NCBI GenBank assembly: GCA_024695415.1
Contig: JAILIE010000065.1
Location: forward strand, 62,001-126,000
Reading direction: 5' to 3'
Length of the DNA stretch: 64,000 nucleotides
DNA from: Clostridiales bacterium
GTDB taxonomy: Bacteria; Bacillota; Clostridia; Christensenellales; Aristaeellaceae
The notes under the pieces were generated by a model. That model was given only the letters and a program-made list of their open reading frames with translations, was not told the origin of the DNA and ran no database searches. Positions 25,209-33,792 of the stretch are shown here, piece after piece. A program made the translations under genes and the position numbers. Position 1 is the stretch's first letter; every line of letters begins with the position of its first letter.

Positions 25209-27604
25209 ATTCTGTTCATAATTGCCGTATACTGTTCCCCTTCGGCAGGAACCGGATGGAAGTCGTTGACCTTTGCGTCCGCGGCGGAGCTGGTCCGGAT
25301 CGGAACAGGGCGGACCTCCACGCGGGGGGACTCCCCGTCAAAGGTGATCAGCGCCTGGAGCAGCATGGCGTCATAATCCTTCAGGCTGATGGTTCCGCCG
25401 AACACCAGGTTCCCCAGGCTGTAAACGATCGGAACCCCTTCATAATACTCAATTCCCTGGACAATATGCGGATGATGGCCGATGACCAGGTCCGCCCCGC
25501 TGCGGACGCAGGCGCGGGCCATCGCTTCCTGCTGCGCGTTATGGTTCGGGTCGTATTCCGTGCCCCAGTGGCACTGGTACACGATCAGCTCACACCCCAT
25601 TTCCCGGAGGGCGCGGATATCCCTTTCCACAACGCCGGGATCCTCGCGATACGTGGTTTCCCGGCATCCGCCGAACCCGATCAGGTGCCCCCGTACGCTG
25701 ACCGCCGCGGGATGCTCCGGACCGCACCAGTTTACGACGCCTTCCAGCGCGCGGATGGTGGATTCATATCCTTCCGGACCGTAATCGATGGTATGGTTGT
25801 TGGCGGTGTTGACGAGCTCGACCGAGCCTTTCGTCAGGATTCCGGTATATTCGGGCAGGCCGCGGAAACGCCATTCCTTTTTTTTGTCCTCCCCGTTCGC
25901 GTTGTCCTTCAGGACGCATTCCAGGTTGACGCTGGTCAGGTCGTCCGAGGCAAAATACGCCTGCAGGCCGGAGAAAGGATATTCCATTCCGTATTTATCC
26001 AGGTAGGCGAAGAGGCTGTCGCTGCGGCGGAAATAGCTTTCCCGGCCGCCGAGCACCGCGTCGCCGCCGAAGGTCATAAGCACCTGGTTCTCCCTCCGGA
26101 GCCGGGGATCGTCAAACAGCTCGTCCCGGACCGCGGGCAGGGACTGTTCCGCAGCCGTCCCGTCGAGGATGGCCATCTGCCCGCTGCGCTGGACGGGATC
26201 GTCGAGGATGATCACGCGCGTATGGTACGGGATATGCGTCCAGAGCCAGTAGGCGTTCAGCCCCGACGCGGCGCCGGGAAGCGCCTGGACCCGCACGCAG
26301 GCATGGGAGGCCTTTGCGCCCAGGAATCCCTCCCCTTCCGAAAACAGCTTTTTTCCGTTTCCGTGGCGGTACGGGATCTGGTGAATCAGGTTTCCGCCGT
26401 CATACTGGATGACGTAATCGTACCGGTTTCCGTTGGTGGAATAATCGACGCGGTGCAGGCCGGTCAGGAAGCTGCCGGCGGCGGTTTCCTGGTACAGCGC
26501 GCCTTTTTCCATGCGCCCGGTACTGACCATCAGGGTTTCAATCATTTTTCCGTTTTCATAGACCGAAAGCGTCTGGCTGACCTTGTCGATCAGGATTCCG
26601 TAGCGGCCGGACGGATATTCCACCTTCAGTTTCGCCCGGGGAACCCACCCGGTCACCTCCTCCCCCTGCTCATGGTTCCAGGCATGGACGAGGACCCATT
26701 TTTCCCCGATCTCCAGGACTTCCAGCGCCTGCGTCTGACCGTGCAGCGTACCGAGCACGCGGGATTCGCCGTCCGGCTCCTCATATACCCGCTGGTGGTC
26801 CGTATACCCGATGTCGACGACCACGGACGGACGCATCATCATTTCCCATATTTCCTCGTCCGACGCGTTTTCCGGGGGCATGACGCTTCCCGTAAGGAAG
26901 ATATCCTGCGCGGCCGGGGCGTCCGCGGTGACGTTCAGGCTGAATTCCGCGCTGTAGCCGGGGCTCGAGATTTCATACACGCGGACCCGGTAGCGGCCCG
27001 GCTCGATCTCCGCGTTTCCGACGACCTGGCGGAAGGTCATATGCGTAATCCTTCCGGTTGATACGGTACGCCGGAAAACATATGCCGGTTCTCCGGCGCC
27101 TTCGGGCAGGAACTCCACGCTGACGGTGCCGTTCTGGATGGTTTTCAGCTCCATAAACCAGTCGGCGGGCGCAGCGAGGGAAACGGTATCGGCGGATTCC
27201 AGCGCGAACTGGAGGGCCTGGGCCGTGTATTCCACCGGAGAATCGAAGGACAGGTTGTATTCCTTTCCGGAATCGCCCGCAAGACGGCAGCGGATATGGT
27301 AGGAGATGGTGGTAAGGCGTTCCCGGTTGTATCCGCATCCGTCCCATTCAATCCGGGTTGTTCCCGCGGGAACAACCCGGGTCAGCACACGGAAAACCGA
27401 GATATCGTTGCAGACGGAAATGGTCAGTGTACCGCTTTCCGGAGCGTCGACCTCAAAAGCGTTCTGCGCGAACGAAATGATTTTCCCGATCCTGCGGACC
27501 GAAAAGCCGGATGATTCCTCCCCGACGCATGCGGCGGAGACGATAAGCAGTGAAACCAGAAGAATACAGCCGGCCAGGTAAGCGCGCGCTCTTCCGTGAC
27601 GCAT
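25178..27604 (-). CDS. Exported fusion: SH3-like, L,D-transpeptidase (YkuD) and CapA-type metallophosphatase
   Basis: An 808-residue secreted protein. An N-terminal signal (about 7-25, ending SAAC, possibly a lipoprotein) is followed by a beta-rich region (about 30-260). An SH3-like segment comes next (about 268-328, ending GWVPRAKL). A YkuD L,D-transpeptidase domain (about 334-470) has the catalytic SHACVR at 433-438. A CapA/PgsA-like domain runs from about 508 (LMTFGGDAVLGG through GHHPHIVQGIEYYEGVPIVYSLGNLVFGG). YkuD enzymes make 3-3 peptidoglycan crosslinks; CapA-like proteins act on poly-gamma-glutamate or capsules. ATG 27604 is chosen for its GGGGGGAGAAACAG ribosome site and the signal peptide. 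The combination on one chain is unusual. Confidence 0.85.
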   Translation of the reverse strand: MRHGRARAYLAGCILLVSLLIVSAACVGEESSGFSVRRIGKIISFAQNAFEVDAPESGTLTISVCNDISVFRVLTRVVPAGTTRIEWDGCGYNRERLTTISYHIRCRLAGDSGKEYNLSFDSPVEYTAQALQFALESADTVSLAAPADWFMELKTIQNGTVSVEFLPEGAGEPAYVFRRTVSTGRITHMTFRQVVGNAEIEPGRYRVRVYEISSPGYSAEFSLNVTADAPAAQDIFLTGSVMPPENASDEEIWEMMMRPSVVVDIGYTDHQRVYEEPDGESRVLGTLHGQTQALEVLEIGEKWVLVHAWNHEQGEEVTGWVPRAKLKVEYPSGRYGILIDKVSQTLSVYENGKMIETLMVSTGRMEKGALYQETAAGSFLTGLHRVDYSTNGNRYDYVIQYDGGNLIHQIPYRHGNGKKLFSEGEGFLGAKASHACVRVQALPGAASGLNAYWLWTHIPYHTRVIILDDPVQRSGQMAILDGTAAEQSLPAVRDELFDDPRLRRENQVLMTFGGDAVLGGRESYFRRSDSLFAYLDKYGMEYPFSGLQAYFASDDLTSVNLECVLKDNANGEDKKKEWRFRGLPEYTGILTKGSVELVNTANNHTIDYGPEGYESTIRALEGVVNWCGPEHPAAVSVRGHLIGFGGCRETTYREDPGVVERDIRALREMGCELIVYQCHWGTEYDPNHNAQQEAMARACVRSGADLVIGHHPHIVQGIEYYEGVPIVYSLGNLVFGGTISLKDYDAMLLQALITFDGESPRVEVRPVPIRTSSAADAKVNDFHPVPAEGEQYTAIMNRIQSDSVLPEP
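27353..27380. repeat. Perfect 28-bp palindrome inside the YkuD-CapA gene
   Basis: The half-site CCGGGTTGTTCCCG is followed immediately by its exact reverse complement with no spacer. It encodes residues around VVPAGTTR of the fusion protein. No recognised site matches it. Confidence 0.9.
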
Positions 27605-27663
27605 CTGTTTCTCCCCCCTTCCATCCCGGTCAGCGTAACAGGAAACTCCCTGTTCGTCAATGC

Positions 27664-27692
27664 TTGACAAAGGCTGATCAGCGATTTATAAT
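27664..27692 (+). promoter_or_regulatory. Promoter of tRNA-Leu
   Basis: TTGACA, 17-base spacer, TATAAT, 13 bases before the tRNA. Confidence 0.92.
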
Positions 27693-27705
27693 TCCACATG
27701 TTCAC

Positions 27706-27787
27706 GCGGTCGTGGCGGAATCGGCATACGCGCACGTTTGAGGGGCGTGTCCGGCAACGGGTACGGGTTCAAGTCCCGTCGACCGCA
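27706..27787 (+). tRNA. tRNA-Leu (anticodon GAG)
   Basis: An 82-base type II tRNA: acceptor GCGGTCG/CGACCGC, anticodon stem CACGT/GCGTG with GAG at 27740-27742, a short variable arm (TCCGGCAACGG region) and T arm ACGGG-TTCAAGT-CCCGT. CCA is not encoded. Confidence 0.95.
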
Positions 27788-27797
27788 CATCGGGAAT

Positions 27798-27832
27798 CCC
27801 TGTGATCTCAGCGATCACAGGGGTTTTCTTTT
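27798..27832 (+). terminator. Terminator of tRNA-Leu
   Basis: CCCTGTGATC, five-base loop, GATCACAGGG, then GTTTTCTTTT. Confidence 0.92.
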
Positions 27833-27860
27833 ATCTGCGCAGTCCATTCACGCCGAAATG

Positions 27861-27880
27861 AAAAAGCCGCCAGTGGCGGC
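27861..27880 (-). terminator. Terminator of tmRNA
   Basis: Minus strand GCCGCC-ACT-GGCGGC followed by TTTTT, nine bases after the tmRNA 3' end. Confidence 0.88.
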
Positions 27881-27888
27881 AGAGGGAG

Positions 27889-28230
27889 TGGAGATGAGGG
27901 GATTTGAACCCCTGTCCGAAGATCCATCCGACAGACCTTCTCCGAGCGCAGTCCGTGATTTGATTTCCCCTGGCGGACCGTCCGCGGACAGACTGACCGG
28001 AGGGTAGCTTCATGATTACGGATTCAGCGGCAAAGCTTAGGCTGAACTCGTTCCCTGCGATAATGACGCCGGGAACCTGATCCGCAGGAAATCAGGGCCG
28101 ACGCGCGGCATTAAGCCGCGAAAGCGTAATCGCTGTTGTCAGTTATTGTTTTTCCCCGTTGTTACGCAGTACAGGGGCTGCGGCTCGCTGATCCATCCTC
28201 CGATATCCCCGTCGAAACCAGATCATCCCC
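27889..28230 (-). ncRNA. ssrA: Transfer-messenger RNA (tmRNA, ssrA)
   Basis: A 342-base tmRNA on the minus strand. The 5' end GGGGATGATCTGGTTTCGACGGGG and the 3' end GGGGTTCAAATCCCCTCATCTCCA form the tRNA-like domain (acceptor GGGGATG/CATCTCC). The internal tag frame and several pseudoknot-like GC helices lie between. It rescues stalled ribosomes together with SmpB by adding a degradation tag. CCA is not encoded. It starts 16 bases after the smpB stop, with no strong promoter between, so it may be processed from an smpB-ssrA transcript. Confidence 0.97.
28111..28155 (-). other. tmRNA tag-peptide reading frame
   Basis: With GGA as resume codon the frame reads GKTITDNSDYAFAA and ends in TAA; the non-templated Ala precedes it. 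The hydrophobic YAFAA ending is the ClpXP/FtsH recognition type. The resume codon is inferred by analogy with (A)GKT... tags of Bacillus. Confidence 0.8.
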
Positions 28231-28246
28231 GTTTTGCGATACGCTT

Positions 28247-28717
28247 TTATTCCTTTTGCCGGTTCCGCAGCGCGCGCCGGATTTCCCGATCGGAATCCCG
28301 TCTGGCCATGGAATCGCGCTTGTCATGGAGCTGTTTGCCCCGGCACAGGCCCAGCAGCAGCTTGACGCGCCCGTCCCGGAAATACAGCTCCAGCGGGATC
28401 AGGGTGTAGCCCTGCCGCATGACCAGGGAATCCAGCTTGCGGATCTCGCTTTTGTGCAGCAGCAGCTTTTTGTCGCGCAGCGGATCCCGGTTGAAGATGT
28501 TTCCCTGCTCATAGGGGCTGATATGCATGCCTTCCACCCAGACTTCCCCGTTCCTTACCTGGGCCCAGCTTTCCTTGAGGTTCACCTTTCCGAGACGGAT
28601 GCTTTTCACTTCCGTGCCGAAAAGGGCGATACCGCACTCATACTGCTCCTCGACAAAATAGTCGTGGTATGCTTTCCGGTTGCTTGCAACGGGCTTTTTC
28701 CCTGTCTGATGCGGCAT
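28247..28717 (-). CDS. smpB: SsrA-binding protein SmpB
   Basis: A 156-residue protein: [43 protein letters not shown] is the family signature, and the basic C-terminal tail [20 protein letters not shown] mimics the mRNA path in the ribosome. It binds the tRNA-like domain of tmRNA. The ORF track start (28789) is rejected; ATG 28717 follows GGGAGGGTGTCAC and begins the conserved protein. ssrA follows directly on the same strand. Confidence 0.96.
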   Translation of the reverse strand: MPHQTGKKPVASNRKAYHDYFVEEQYECGIALFGTEVKSIRLGKVNLKESWAQVRNGEVWVEGMHISPYEQGNIFNRDPLRDKKLLLHKSEIRKLDSLVMRQGYTLIPLELYFRDGRVKLLLGLCRGKQLHDKRDSMARRDSDREIRRALRNRQKE

Positions 28718-28738
28718 GTGACACCCTCCCGGACAGGG

Positions 28739-28789
28739 ATTATAGCATATGACAACGGTCTTTTCAAATAGTCTTTTGTATGCTATCAT
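28739..28789. promoter_or_regulatory. Overlapping divergent promoters for smpB and proA
   Basis: Minus strand: TTGAAA, 17 bases, TATAAT (28767 to 28739) for smpB. Plus strand: weak TTTTCA and an extended -10 TGCTATCAT (28781-28789) for proA. The two share their -35 region. Confidence 0.7.
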
Positions 28790-28823
28790 TTTGGCTGATC
28801 ATCCCGGAAAGGAAGTTTCAGAA

Positions 28824-30122
28824 ATGAAAGACCTGCATGATCTGTCCCTGAAAGCCCGAAACTCGTTCTACCAGCTGTCCTCCTCCCCGGCGGAGCAGCG
28901 CAACCGCTCCCTGGCCTGCCTGTGCGACGTGCTGCGGAAGAACGCGGACCGTATCTTCGACGCCAACCGGGAGGACTATGCCCTGGCGGAGAAATCCGGC
29001 CTGGCCGCGCCGCTCCTGGGTCGCCTGCGTTTCGGCCCGGAAAAGCTGAAACAGGTATGCGACGGGCTGCACGCGCTGGCGCAGCTGCCTGATCCCATCG
29101 GGGAAACTACCCTTTCCACGGAGATTACCGAAGGCCTGACGCTGTACCGGGTCGTATGCCCGATCGGCGTGATCGGCGTCATCTTTGAGAGCCGTCCGGA
29201 CGCGCTGATCCAGATCGCCTCCCTGTGCGTCAAGAGCGGGAATTCCGTGCTCCTGAAGGGCGGAAGCGAGGCCCTCCGGACCAACCAGATCCTGTGCGCC
29301 TGCGTCCGGGAAGCCCTCTGGCTGACCGACCTGCCGGAGGACAGCGTCCAGCTGCTGGAAACCCGGGAGGACGTCGCGTCCATGCTGAAGGAGGACCGCC
29401 TGATCGACCTGATCATCCCGCGCGGAAGCAACGCCTTTGTCCGCTATATCATGGACAACAGCCGCATTCCGGTCCTCGGCCACGCCGACGGCGTGTGCCA
29501 CGTATATATCGACGCATCCGCGGATCCGCGGACAGCGGTGAAGGTGACCGTGGACAGCAAGACCCAGAACCTGTCCGTCTGCAACGCCGCCGAGACGCTG
29601 CTCGTCCATCGGGACGCGGTGGATAGCTGTCTCCGTCCCGTGATTGACGCGCTGCGGGAAAAAGGCGTTCGGATCCTCGGCGATCCGGAGGTTGTCCGCC
29701 TGGCCGGATGCGACGCCGCCGACGAAAGCGACTGGTCGAAGGAATATCTGGACGCCGTGATTTCCGTCCGGATCGTGCCTTCCCTGGACGAGGCGATCAG
29801 CCATATCAACCGGTACGGTTCCCATCACACGGACTGTATCATCACGGAGGACGCGGACGCCGCGTCCCGGTTTATGAACATTGTGGACAGCGCCGGCGTG
29901 TACTGGAACGCGTCCACGCGTTTCGCGGACGGTTTTGTCTACGGATTCGGCGCTGAAGTCGGCATTTCCACCGGCAAGATCCATGCCCGGGGGCCCATGG
30001 GCCTGGATGGCCTGACCACCTGCAAGTTCAAACTGATCGGAAAGGGCCATACGATCGCTGAGATGAAGGACGGCACCCGGAAATACACGCACAGGTCCCT
30101 GAACGGGGCATGTCCGTTCTGA
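28824..30122 (+). CDS. proA: Glutamate-5-semialdehyde dehydrogenase (gamma-glutamyl phosphate reductase)
   Basis: A 432-residue aldehyde-dehydrogenase-fold enzyme. LYRVVCPIGVIGVIFESRPDALIQIASLCVKSGNSVLLKGGSEA, LIIPRGSNAFVRYIMDNSRIPVLGHADGVCHVYID and KTQNLSVCNAAETLLV (catalytic Cys) identify ProA. It reduces glutamyl-5-phosphate to the semialdehyde in proline synthesis. ATG 28824 follows AAAGGAAGTTTCAGAA; the upstream ORF extension is not family-like. The usual partner proB is not adjacent. Confidence 0.96.
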   Translation: MKDLHDLSLKARNSFYQLSSSPAEQRNRSLACLCDVLRKNADRIFDANREDYALAEKSGLAAPLLGRLRFGPEKLKQVCDGLHALAQLPDPIGETTLSTEITEGLTLYRVVCPIGVIGVIFESRPDALIQIASLCVKSGNSVLLKGGSEALRTNQILCACVREALWLTDLPEDSVQLLETREDVASMLKEDRLIDLIIPRGSNAFVRYIMDNSRIPVLGHADGVCHVYIDASADPRTAVKVTVDSKTQNLSVCNAAETLLVHRDAVDSCLRPVIDALREKGVRILGDPEVVRLAGCDAADESDWSKEYLDAVISVRIVPSLDEAISHINRYGSHHTDCIITEDADAASRFMNIVDSAGVYWNASTRFADGFVYGFGAEVGISTGKIHARGPMGLDGLTTCKFKLIGKGHTIAEMKDGTRKYTHRSLNGACPF

Positions 30123-30147
30123 TTCCGGAAACCGCGGGGGAAGAATC

Positions 30148-30858
30148 ATGATGCGTTTGCAGAAATACCTGGCGATGAGCGGCGTCGCCTCCCGAAGGGC
30201 GGCGGAAAAGCTGATCTCCGAGGGACGGGTATATGTGGACCACGTTCCGGTCACGGAAATGGGGTTCCAGGTGGATGAGGCCACCGCCTTTGTCGAGGTG
30301 GACGGCCGGCCGGTTCATATCCAGGAAGAAAAGCACTACCTGGCCTACAACAAGCCCGTGGGCGAAGTGACGACCGTTTCGGATCCGGAGGGCCGCGCAA
30401 CCGTAATGGACAAGTTCAGGGACTACCCTGTCCGTCTGTATCCCGTGGGACGGCTGGATTACGACAGCGAAGGGCTCCTGATCCTGACCAATGACGGGGA
30501 TATGATGAACCATGCCCTGCATCCGAGCCATGAAGTCAGCAAGGTTTACCTGGCCAAGGTATCCAACCAGGTCACGGACGAGGAAATCGCCGCGCTCCGC
30601 CGGGGCGTGATGCTGGACGGGAAAATGACTTCCCCGGCATCCGTGCGCCTGATCCGGCGGGAAACCTTCGACACGGTCCTGCTGATCTCCATTCATGAGG
30701 GACGAAACCGCCAGGTCCGCCGCATGGTCAGCGCCGTCGGCCACCAGGTGGTCAGCCTGAAACGCGTGGAATTCGGCCCGGTTTCACTCGGCGACCTTCC
30801 CTCCGGATGCTGGAGAAAGCTGACCGAAACGGAGGTCAGGCGCCTGAAGGAGCTTTGA
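30148..30858 (+). CDS. rRNA pseudouridine synthase, RsuA/RluB family
   Basis: A 236-residue protein: N-terminal S4 domain (MRLQKYLAMSGVASRRAAEKLISEGRVYVD) and a pseudouridine synthase core with the catalytic motif VGRLDYDSEGLLILTNDG and HEGRNRQVRRM. It isomerises a uridine in rRNA, probably 23S (RluB type); the exact site cannot be read from sequence. It starts 26 bases after proA, probably co-transcribed. Confidence 0.92.
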   Translation: MMRLQKYLAMSGVASRRAAEKLISEGRVYVDHVPVTEMGFQVDEATAFVEVDGRPVHIQEEKHYLAYNKPVGEVTTVSDPEGRATVMDKFRDYPVRLYPVGRLDYDSEGLLILTNDGDMMNHALHPSHEVSKVYLAKVSNQVTDEEIAALRRGVMLDGKMTSPASVRLIRRETFDTVLLISIHEGRNRQVRRMVSAVGHQVVSLKRVEFGPVSLGDLPSGCWRKLTETEVRRLKEL

Positions 30859-30879
30859 GGCCAAAGCGGAATTCAGTGC

Positions 30880-30907
30880 TTGACAAAACAGGGAAAGACA
30901 GTATAAT
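30880..30907 (+). promoter_or_regulatory. Promoter of tRNA-Ser
   Basis: TTGACA, 16-base spacer, TATAAT, 26 bases before the tRNA. Confidence 0.9.
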
Positions 30908-30933
30908 ACTCTTTCGTGAGCACATGCTGACAT

Positions 30934-31024
30934 GGAGAGTTGGCTGAGTGGTCTAAGGCGCACGACTGGAAATCGTGTGTGGGGTGATACCTCACCTAGG
31001 GTTCAAATCCCTAACTCTCCGCCA
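30934..31024 (+). tRNA. tRNA-Ser (anticodon GGA)
   Basis: Type II tRNA: acceptor GGAGAGT/ACTCTCC, anticodon stem ACGA-C.../..TCGT around CTGGAAA with GGA at 30968-30970, a long variable arm (GTGTGGGGTGATACCTCACC) and T arm TAGGG-TTCAAAT-CCCTA. G73 and CCA are encoded, unlike the two other tRNAs here. Confidence 0.97.
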
Positions 31025-31026
31025 AA

Positions 31027-31054
31027 ATACCCCGCCGGATGGCGGGGTATTTTT
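31027..31054. terminator. Terminator of tRNA-Ser, bidirectional with the GH5 gene
   Basis: ATACCCCGCC, four-base loop, GGCGGGGTAT followed by TTTT on plus; A-run before it supplies T residues on the minus strand for the convergent GH5 gene. Confidence 0.9.
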
Positions 31055-31081
31055 CGTGGTACCGGAATCCCGGAAAACGGT

Positions 31082-32299
31082 TCATTCCCGGTTGAACATA
31101 CAATTGGCCATGATGGCATCCACGATCTCCGGAAACTTCCATTCGCAGGTTTTCCGGTCGATCAGGCCGAAGAGCTCGCCGTTGCCGGAAAAAGCGTGAT
31201 TGTCCCACCAGAAGCAGGTCATTCCCCGCGCGCTGGCCGCGCAGGTATAATAGGCGGCGAAATTCACCCGGTCCTGCAGGTTCCCGCTTTTGTTCAGGGC
31301 GCCGTACTCGTCGATCATCACCGGGATTCCTTCGGCGACATACTTGTAGTACAGCTCGTTCATGAACCCGGCGATATCCTTTTTGACCTGGTTCGTGTCA
31401 TTGTCGATATCAAATTCCCGGAAGGATCCGCTTTTCATGTTCAGTGCGAAATTGTACGGGGTGTAGGCATGGACCGAAAGGATGATCCGGTTGTCGGCCG
31501 TATCGTCCGGTATTTTGAAATATTGACTGAGGACGCCAGTGTGGCTGGCAGTGTAACCCGGAACCGCCAGGTAGCGGGTCGCGTTCCGGCCGCCGGTGGC
31601 GCGCACGGTATCCACGAAGAGCTGGTTCAGCTTATTGATGCATTCGGCGGCATCCCGGCATTCCGGAGACGATTCGCTGAAATTCCATTCATAGACGGTA
31701 TCCGTCAGCCGGGGCTCATTCATCGATTCCAGGATCAGGTGTTCGTCACAGTCGGCAAAAGCCGCCGCCATGGCCGACCAGATGGCGGTGAGATAGCGCG
31801 CGGACTGGTCGTAATGGGCGGAATCCGGATAAAAGTAGGCCGGGTCGTTGTCGTGATGCACGTTGACGATGACGTACATCCCCTCGTCCAGGGCCCACTG
31901 CACGACTTCCTTAACGCGGTTCATCCAGATGGAATTGACGTTATAGAAGGAATCCACATGGTCATGCCAGCTGACCGGGACGCGGATGGACTGGAAGCCG
32001 GCGGCATGCAGGGCGGAAATGAGCTCACGCGTCGTTTTCGCGTGGCACCAGTAGGTTTCCAGTTCAGGCTCCTGGCCATTGAACCAGCCGTTGTTCCAGG
32101 CGTCAAACGTGTTGCCCAGGTTCCAGCCGGTCTTCATGGACCGGACGAACCGCAGCGCTTCGTTGTCCGGGAGCTCGAACTGCTTCATGGCGTCGATCAC
32201 CGGCACGGTGACGGAAGAGGAGCTGTCGCCGGAAGAGCAGGAACAAAGCGAAAGCAGGATCAGGAGCGCGAGCAGGATCGGGATCAGTCGTTTTTTCAT
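31082..32299 (-). CDS. Glycoside hydrolase family 5 lipoprotein (cellulase-like)
   Basis: A 405-residue exported enzyme. A lipoprotein signal (LLILLSLCSCSSG, about 12-23) and a short Ser/Val linker precede a GH5 barrel. The barrel has MKTGWNLGNTFDAW, IRVPVSWHDH, VNVHHD, the acid/base motif SMNEP (Glu about 195) and the nucleophile motif MIDEYGAL (Glu about 331). GH5 enzymes of this GWNLGNTFDA type cut beta-1,4-glucans or xyloglucan at the cell surface. No carbohydrate-binding module is present. ATG 32299 follows a clear -10/-35 promoter; the upstream extension is rejected. Monocistronic, between a tRNA and trkA. Confidence 0.9.
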   Translation of the reverse strand: MKKRLIPILLALLILLSLCSCSSGDSSSSVTVPVIDAMKQFELPDNEALRFVRSMKTGWNLGNTFDAWNNGWFNGQEPELETYWCHAKTTRELISALHAAGFQSIRVPVSWHDHVDSFYNVNSIWMNRVKEVVQWALDEGMYVIVNVHHDNDPAYFYPDSAHYDQSARYLTAIWSAMAAAFADCDEHLILESMNEPRLTDTVYEWNFSESSPECRDAAECINKLNQLFVDTVRATGGRNATRYLAVPGYTASHTGVLSQYFKIPDDTADNRIILSVHAYTPYNFALNMKSGSFREFDIDNDTNQVKKDIAGFMNELYYKYVAEGIPVMIDEYGALNKSGNLQDRVNFAAYYTCAASARGMTCFWWDNHAFSGNGELFGLIDRKTCEWKFPEIVDAIMANCMFNRE

Positions 32300-32323
32300 A
32301 TGGATTACTCCCCCTTTGTGCCT

Positions 32324-32352
32324 ATTATAAACGCTGCGCTCCGCCGCCGCAA
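32324..32352 (-). promoter_or_regulatory. Promoter of the GH5 gene
   Basis: Minus strand TTGCGG, 17-base GC-rich spacer, TATAAT, 24 bases before the start codon. Confidence 0.75.
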
Positions 32353-32427
32353 GGATGAAAATAATCATCTTCCTTTCTATGTATAAAAGTGGTAAAATAA
32401 TTTGATTCTTTGACGGAGGATGACCCC

Positions 32428-33792
32428 ATGCGGATTATTGTCATCGGCGCGGGTAAGGTCGGCTACACCCTCGCTGAGCACCTGATATCGGAGGAACACG
32501 ACGTCACGGTCATTGACCGGGACGAGGAAGTCATTAACCGCTGTTCCGGATCGCTGGACACCATCTGCCTGAAAGGCAACGGCGCCAACGCGAAGATCCT
32601 GCTGGAAGCCGGCGTGGAAAAGGCGAATATCGTCATCGCCTCCACGGAAAGCGACGAGACCAACATGCTGGCCTGCCTGATCGCCAAGCGCCTGGGCGCC
32701 CAGTATACCATCGCCCGGATCCGGGACCCGGAATTCAACGAAAGCCAGATGCTTTTGCAGAACGAGCTCGGCATCGACGTGGCCATCAACCCGGAGCGCG
32801 CCACCGCGCTGGAGATCAGCCGCCTGCTGCGGTATCCCTTCGCGGGGAGCATCGAATCCTTCGCCAAGGGCCAGGTGGAAATGGTGGAATTCCGGGCCGT
32901 GGAAACGGATCCGATCATCGGAATCGCGATGAAGGACCTTTCGGTCAAGGTCCGCGGACTGCCCCGGATCCTCTATGCCATGGTGGATAGAAACGGTACG
33001 GTCCTGATTCCCGGCGGCGATTTCACGATTCTGCCCGGGGACCGGGTTTTCGTATCCGGTGACATGCTGAATATCACGGAGTATTTCCGCTTCCTCGGCC
33101 GGAACAAGCAGAAGGTCCGGAGCGTTATGGTTCTCGGCGGAGGCCGTATTTCCTATTATCTTTCCAAGTTCATCGTTCCGATGGGCATCCATGTGACCCT
33201 GTTCGAGATGGATCCGGTGAAAGCCAGGAGACTGAGCGAACTGCTTCCGAAAGTGGATGTCATCCTCGGCGACGGTACGGACCAGGATCTTCTCGAGGAA
33301 CAGGGTCTCTCCCAGATGGACGCTTTCGTCTCCCTCAGCAACCGGGACGAGGAAAACCTGATGACCGGCATGTACGCGTCACGCTGCGGCGTACCGAAAG
33401 TCATCGCGAAGAACAGCCGGACCACCTACCTGGAAATCCTGAACAACCTCGGCCTGGACTCGGTCATCAGCCCGCAGACCATCACCAGCTCCACCATTCT
33501 CCGGTACGTGCGCGCGCGGGTCAACAGCAACGGGACCCGGATTGAGCGCCTGTACCGGCTGGCGGACGGCAAGGCCGAGGCGATTGAGTTTATCGCGCGC
33601 AAGGGCGACGCCTATATCAACATTCCGCTGAAGGATCTTTCCATGCGCAAAGGCGCGCTGGTATCCGTCATCGTACACCAGGGAAAGATTATCATCCCCT
33701 TCGGCAAGGACCATATCGAGGAAGGCGACCATGTCGTCATCATCTCCCGGGATTCCGGCATTTCCGACCTGAACGAGGTGCTGTACAGATGA
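32428..33792 (+). CDS. trkA: Trk potassium uptake system regulatory NAD-binding protein TrkA
   Basis: A 454-residue protein with two RCK modules. Each begins with a Rossmann motif (RIIVIGAGKVGYTLAEHL at the N-terminus, SVMVLGGGRISYYLSKFI about 235) and ends with a TrkA-C domain. It sits on the cytoplasmic face of TrkH and gates it in response to nucleotides. ATG 32428 follows GGAGGATGACCCC; the TTG-initiated extension in the track is rejected. The stop overlaps trkH by four bases. Confidence 0.95.
   Translation: MRIIVIGAGKVGYTLAEHLISEEHDVTVIDRDEEVINRCSGSLDTICLKGNGANAKILLEAGVEKANIVIASTESDETNMLACLIAKRLGAQYTIARIRDPEFNESQMLLQNELGIDVAINPERATALEISRLLRYPFAGSIESFAKGQVEMVEFRAVETDPIIGIAMKDLSVKVRGLPRILYAMVDRNGTVLIPGGDFTILPGDRVFVSGDMLNITEYFRFLGRNKQKVRSVMVLGGGRISYYLSKFIVPMGIHVTLFEMDPVKARRLSELLPKVDVILGDGTDQDLLEEQGLSQMDAFVSLSNRDEENLMTGMYASRCGVPKVIAKNSRTTYLEILNNLGLDSVISPQTITSSTILRYVRARVNSNGTRIERLYRLADGKAEAIEFIARKGDAYINIPLKDLSMRKGALVSVIVHQGKIIIPFGKDHIEEGDHVVIISRDSGISDLNEVLYR

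Noticed and set aside
25160-27061. A 633-residue plus-strand ORF opposite the YkuD-CapA gene
   Set aside because: Shadow ORF; the minus-strand reading has recognised domains.
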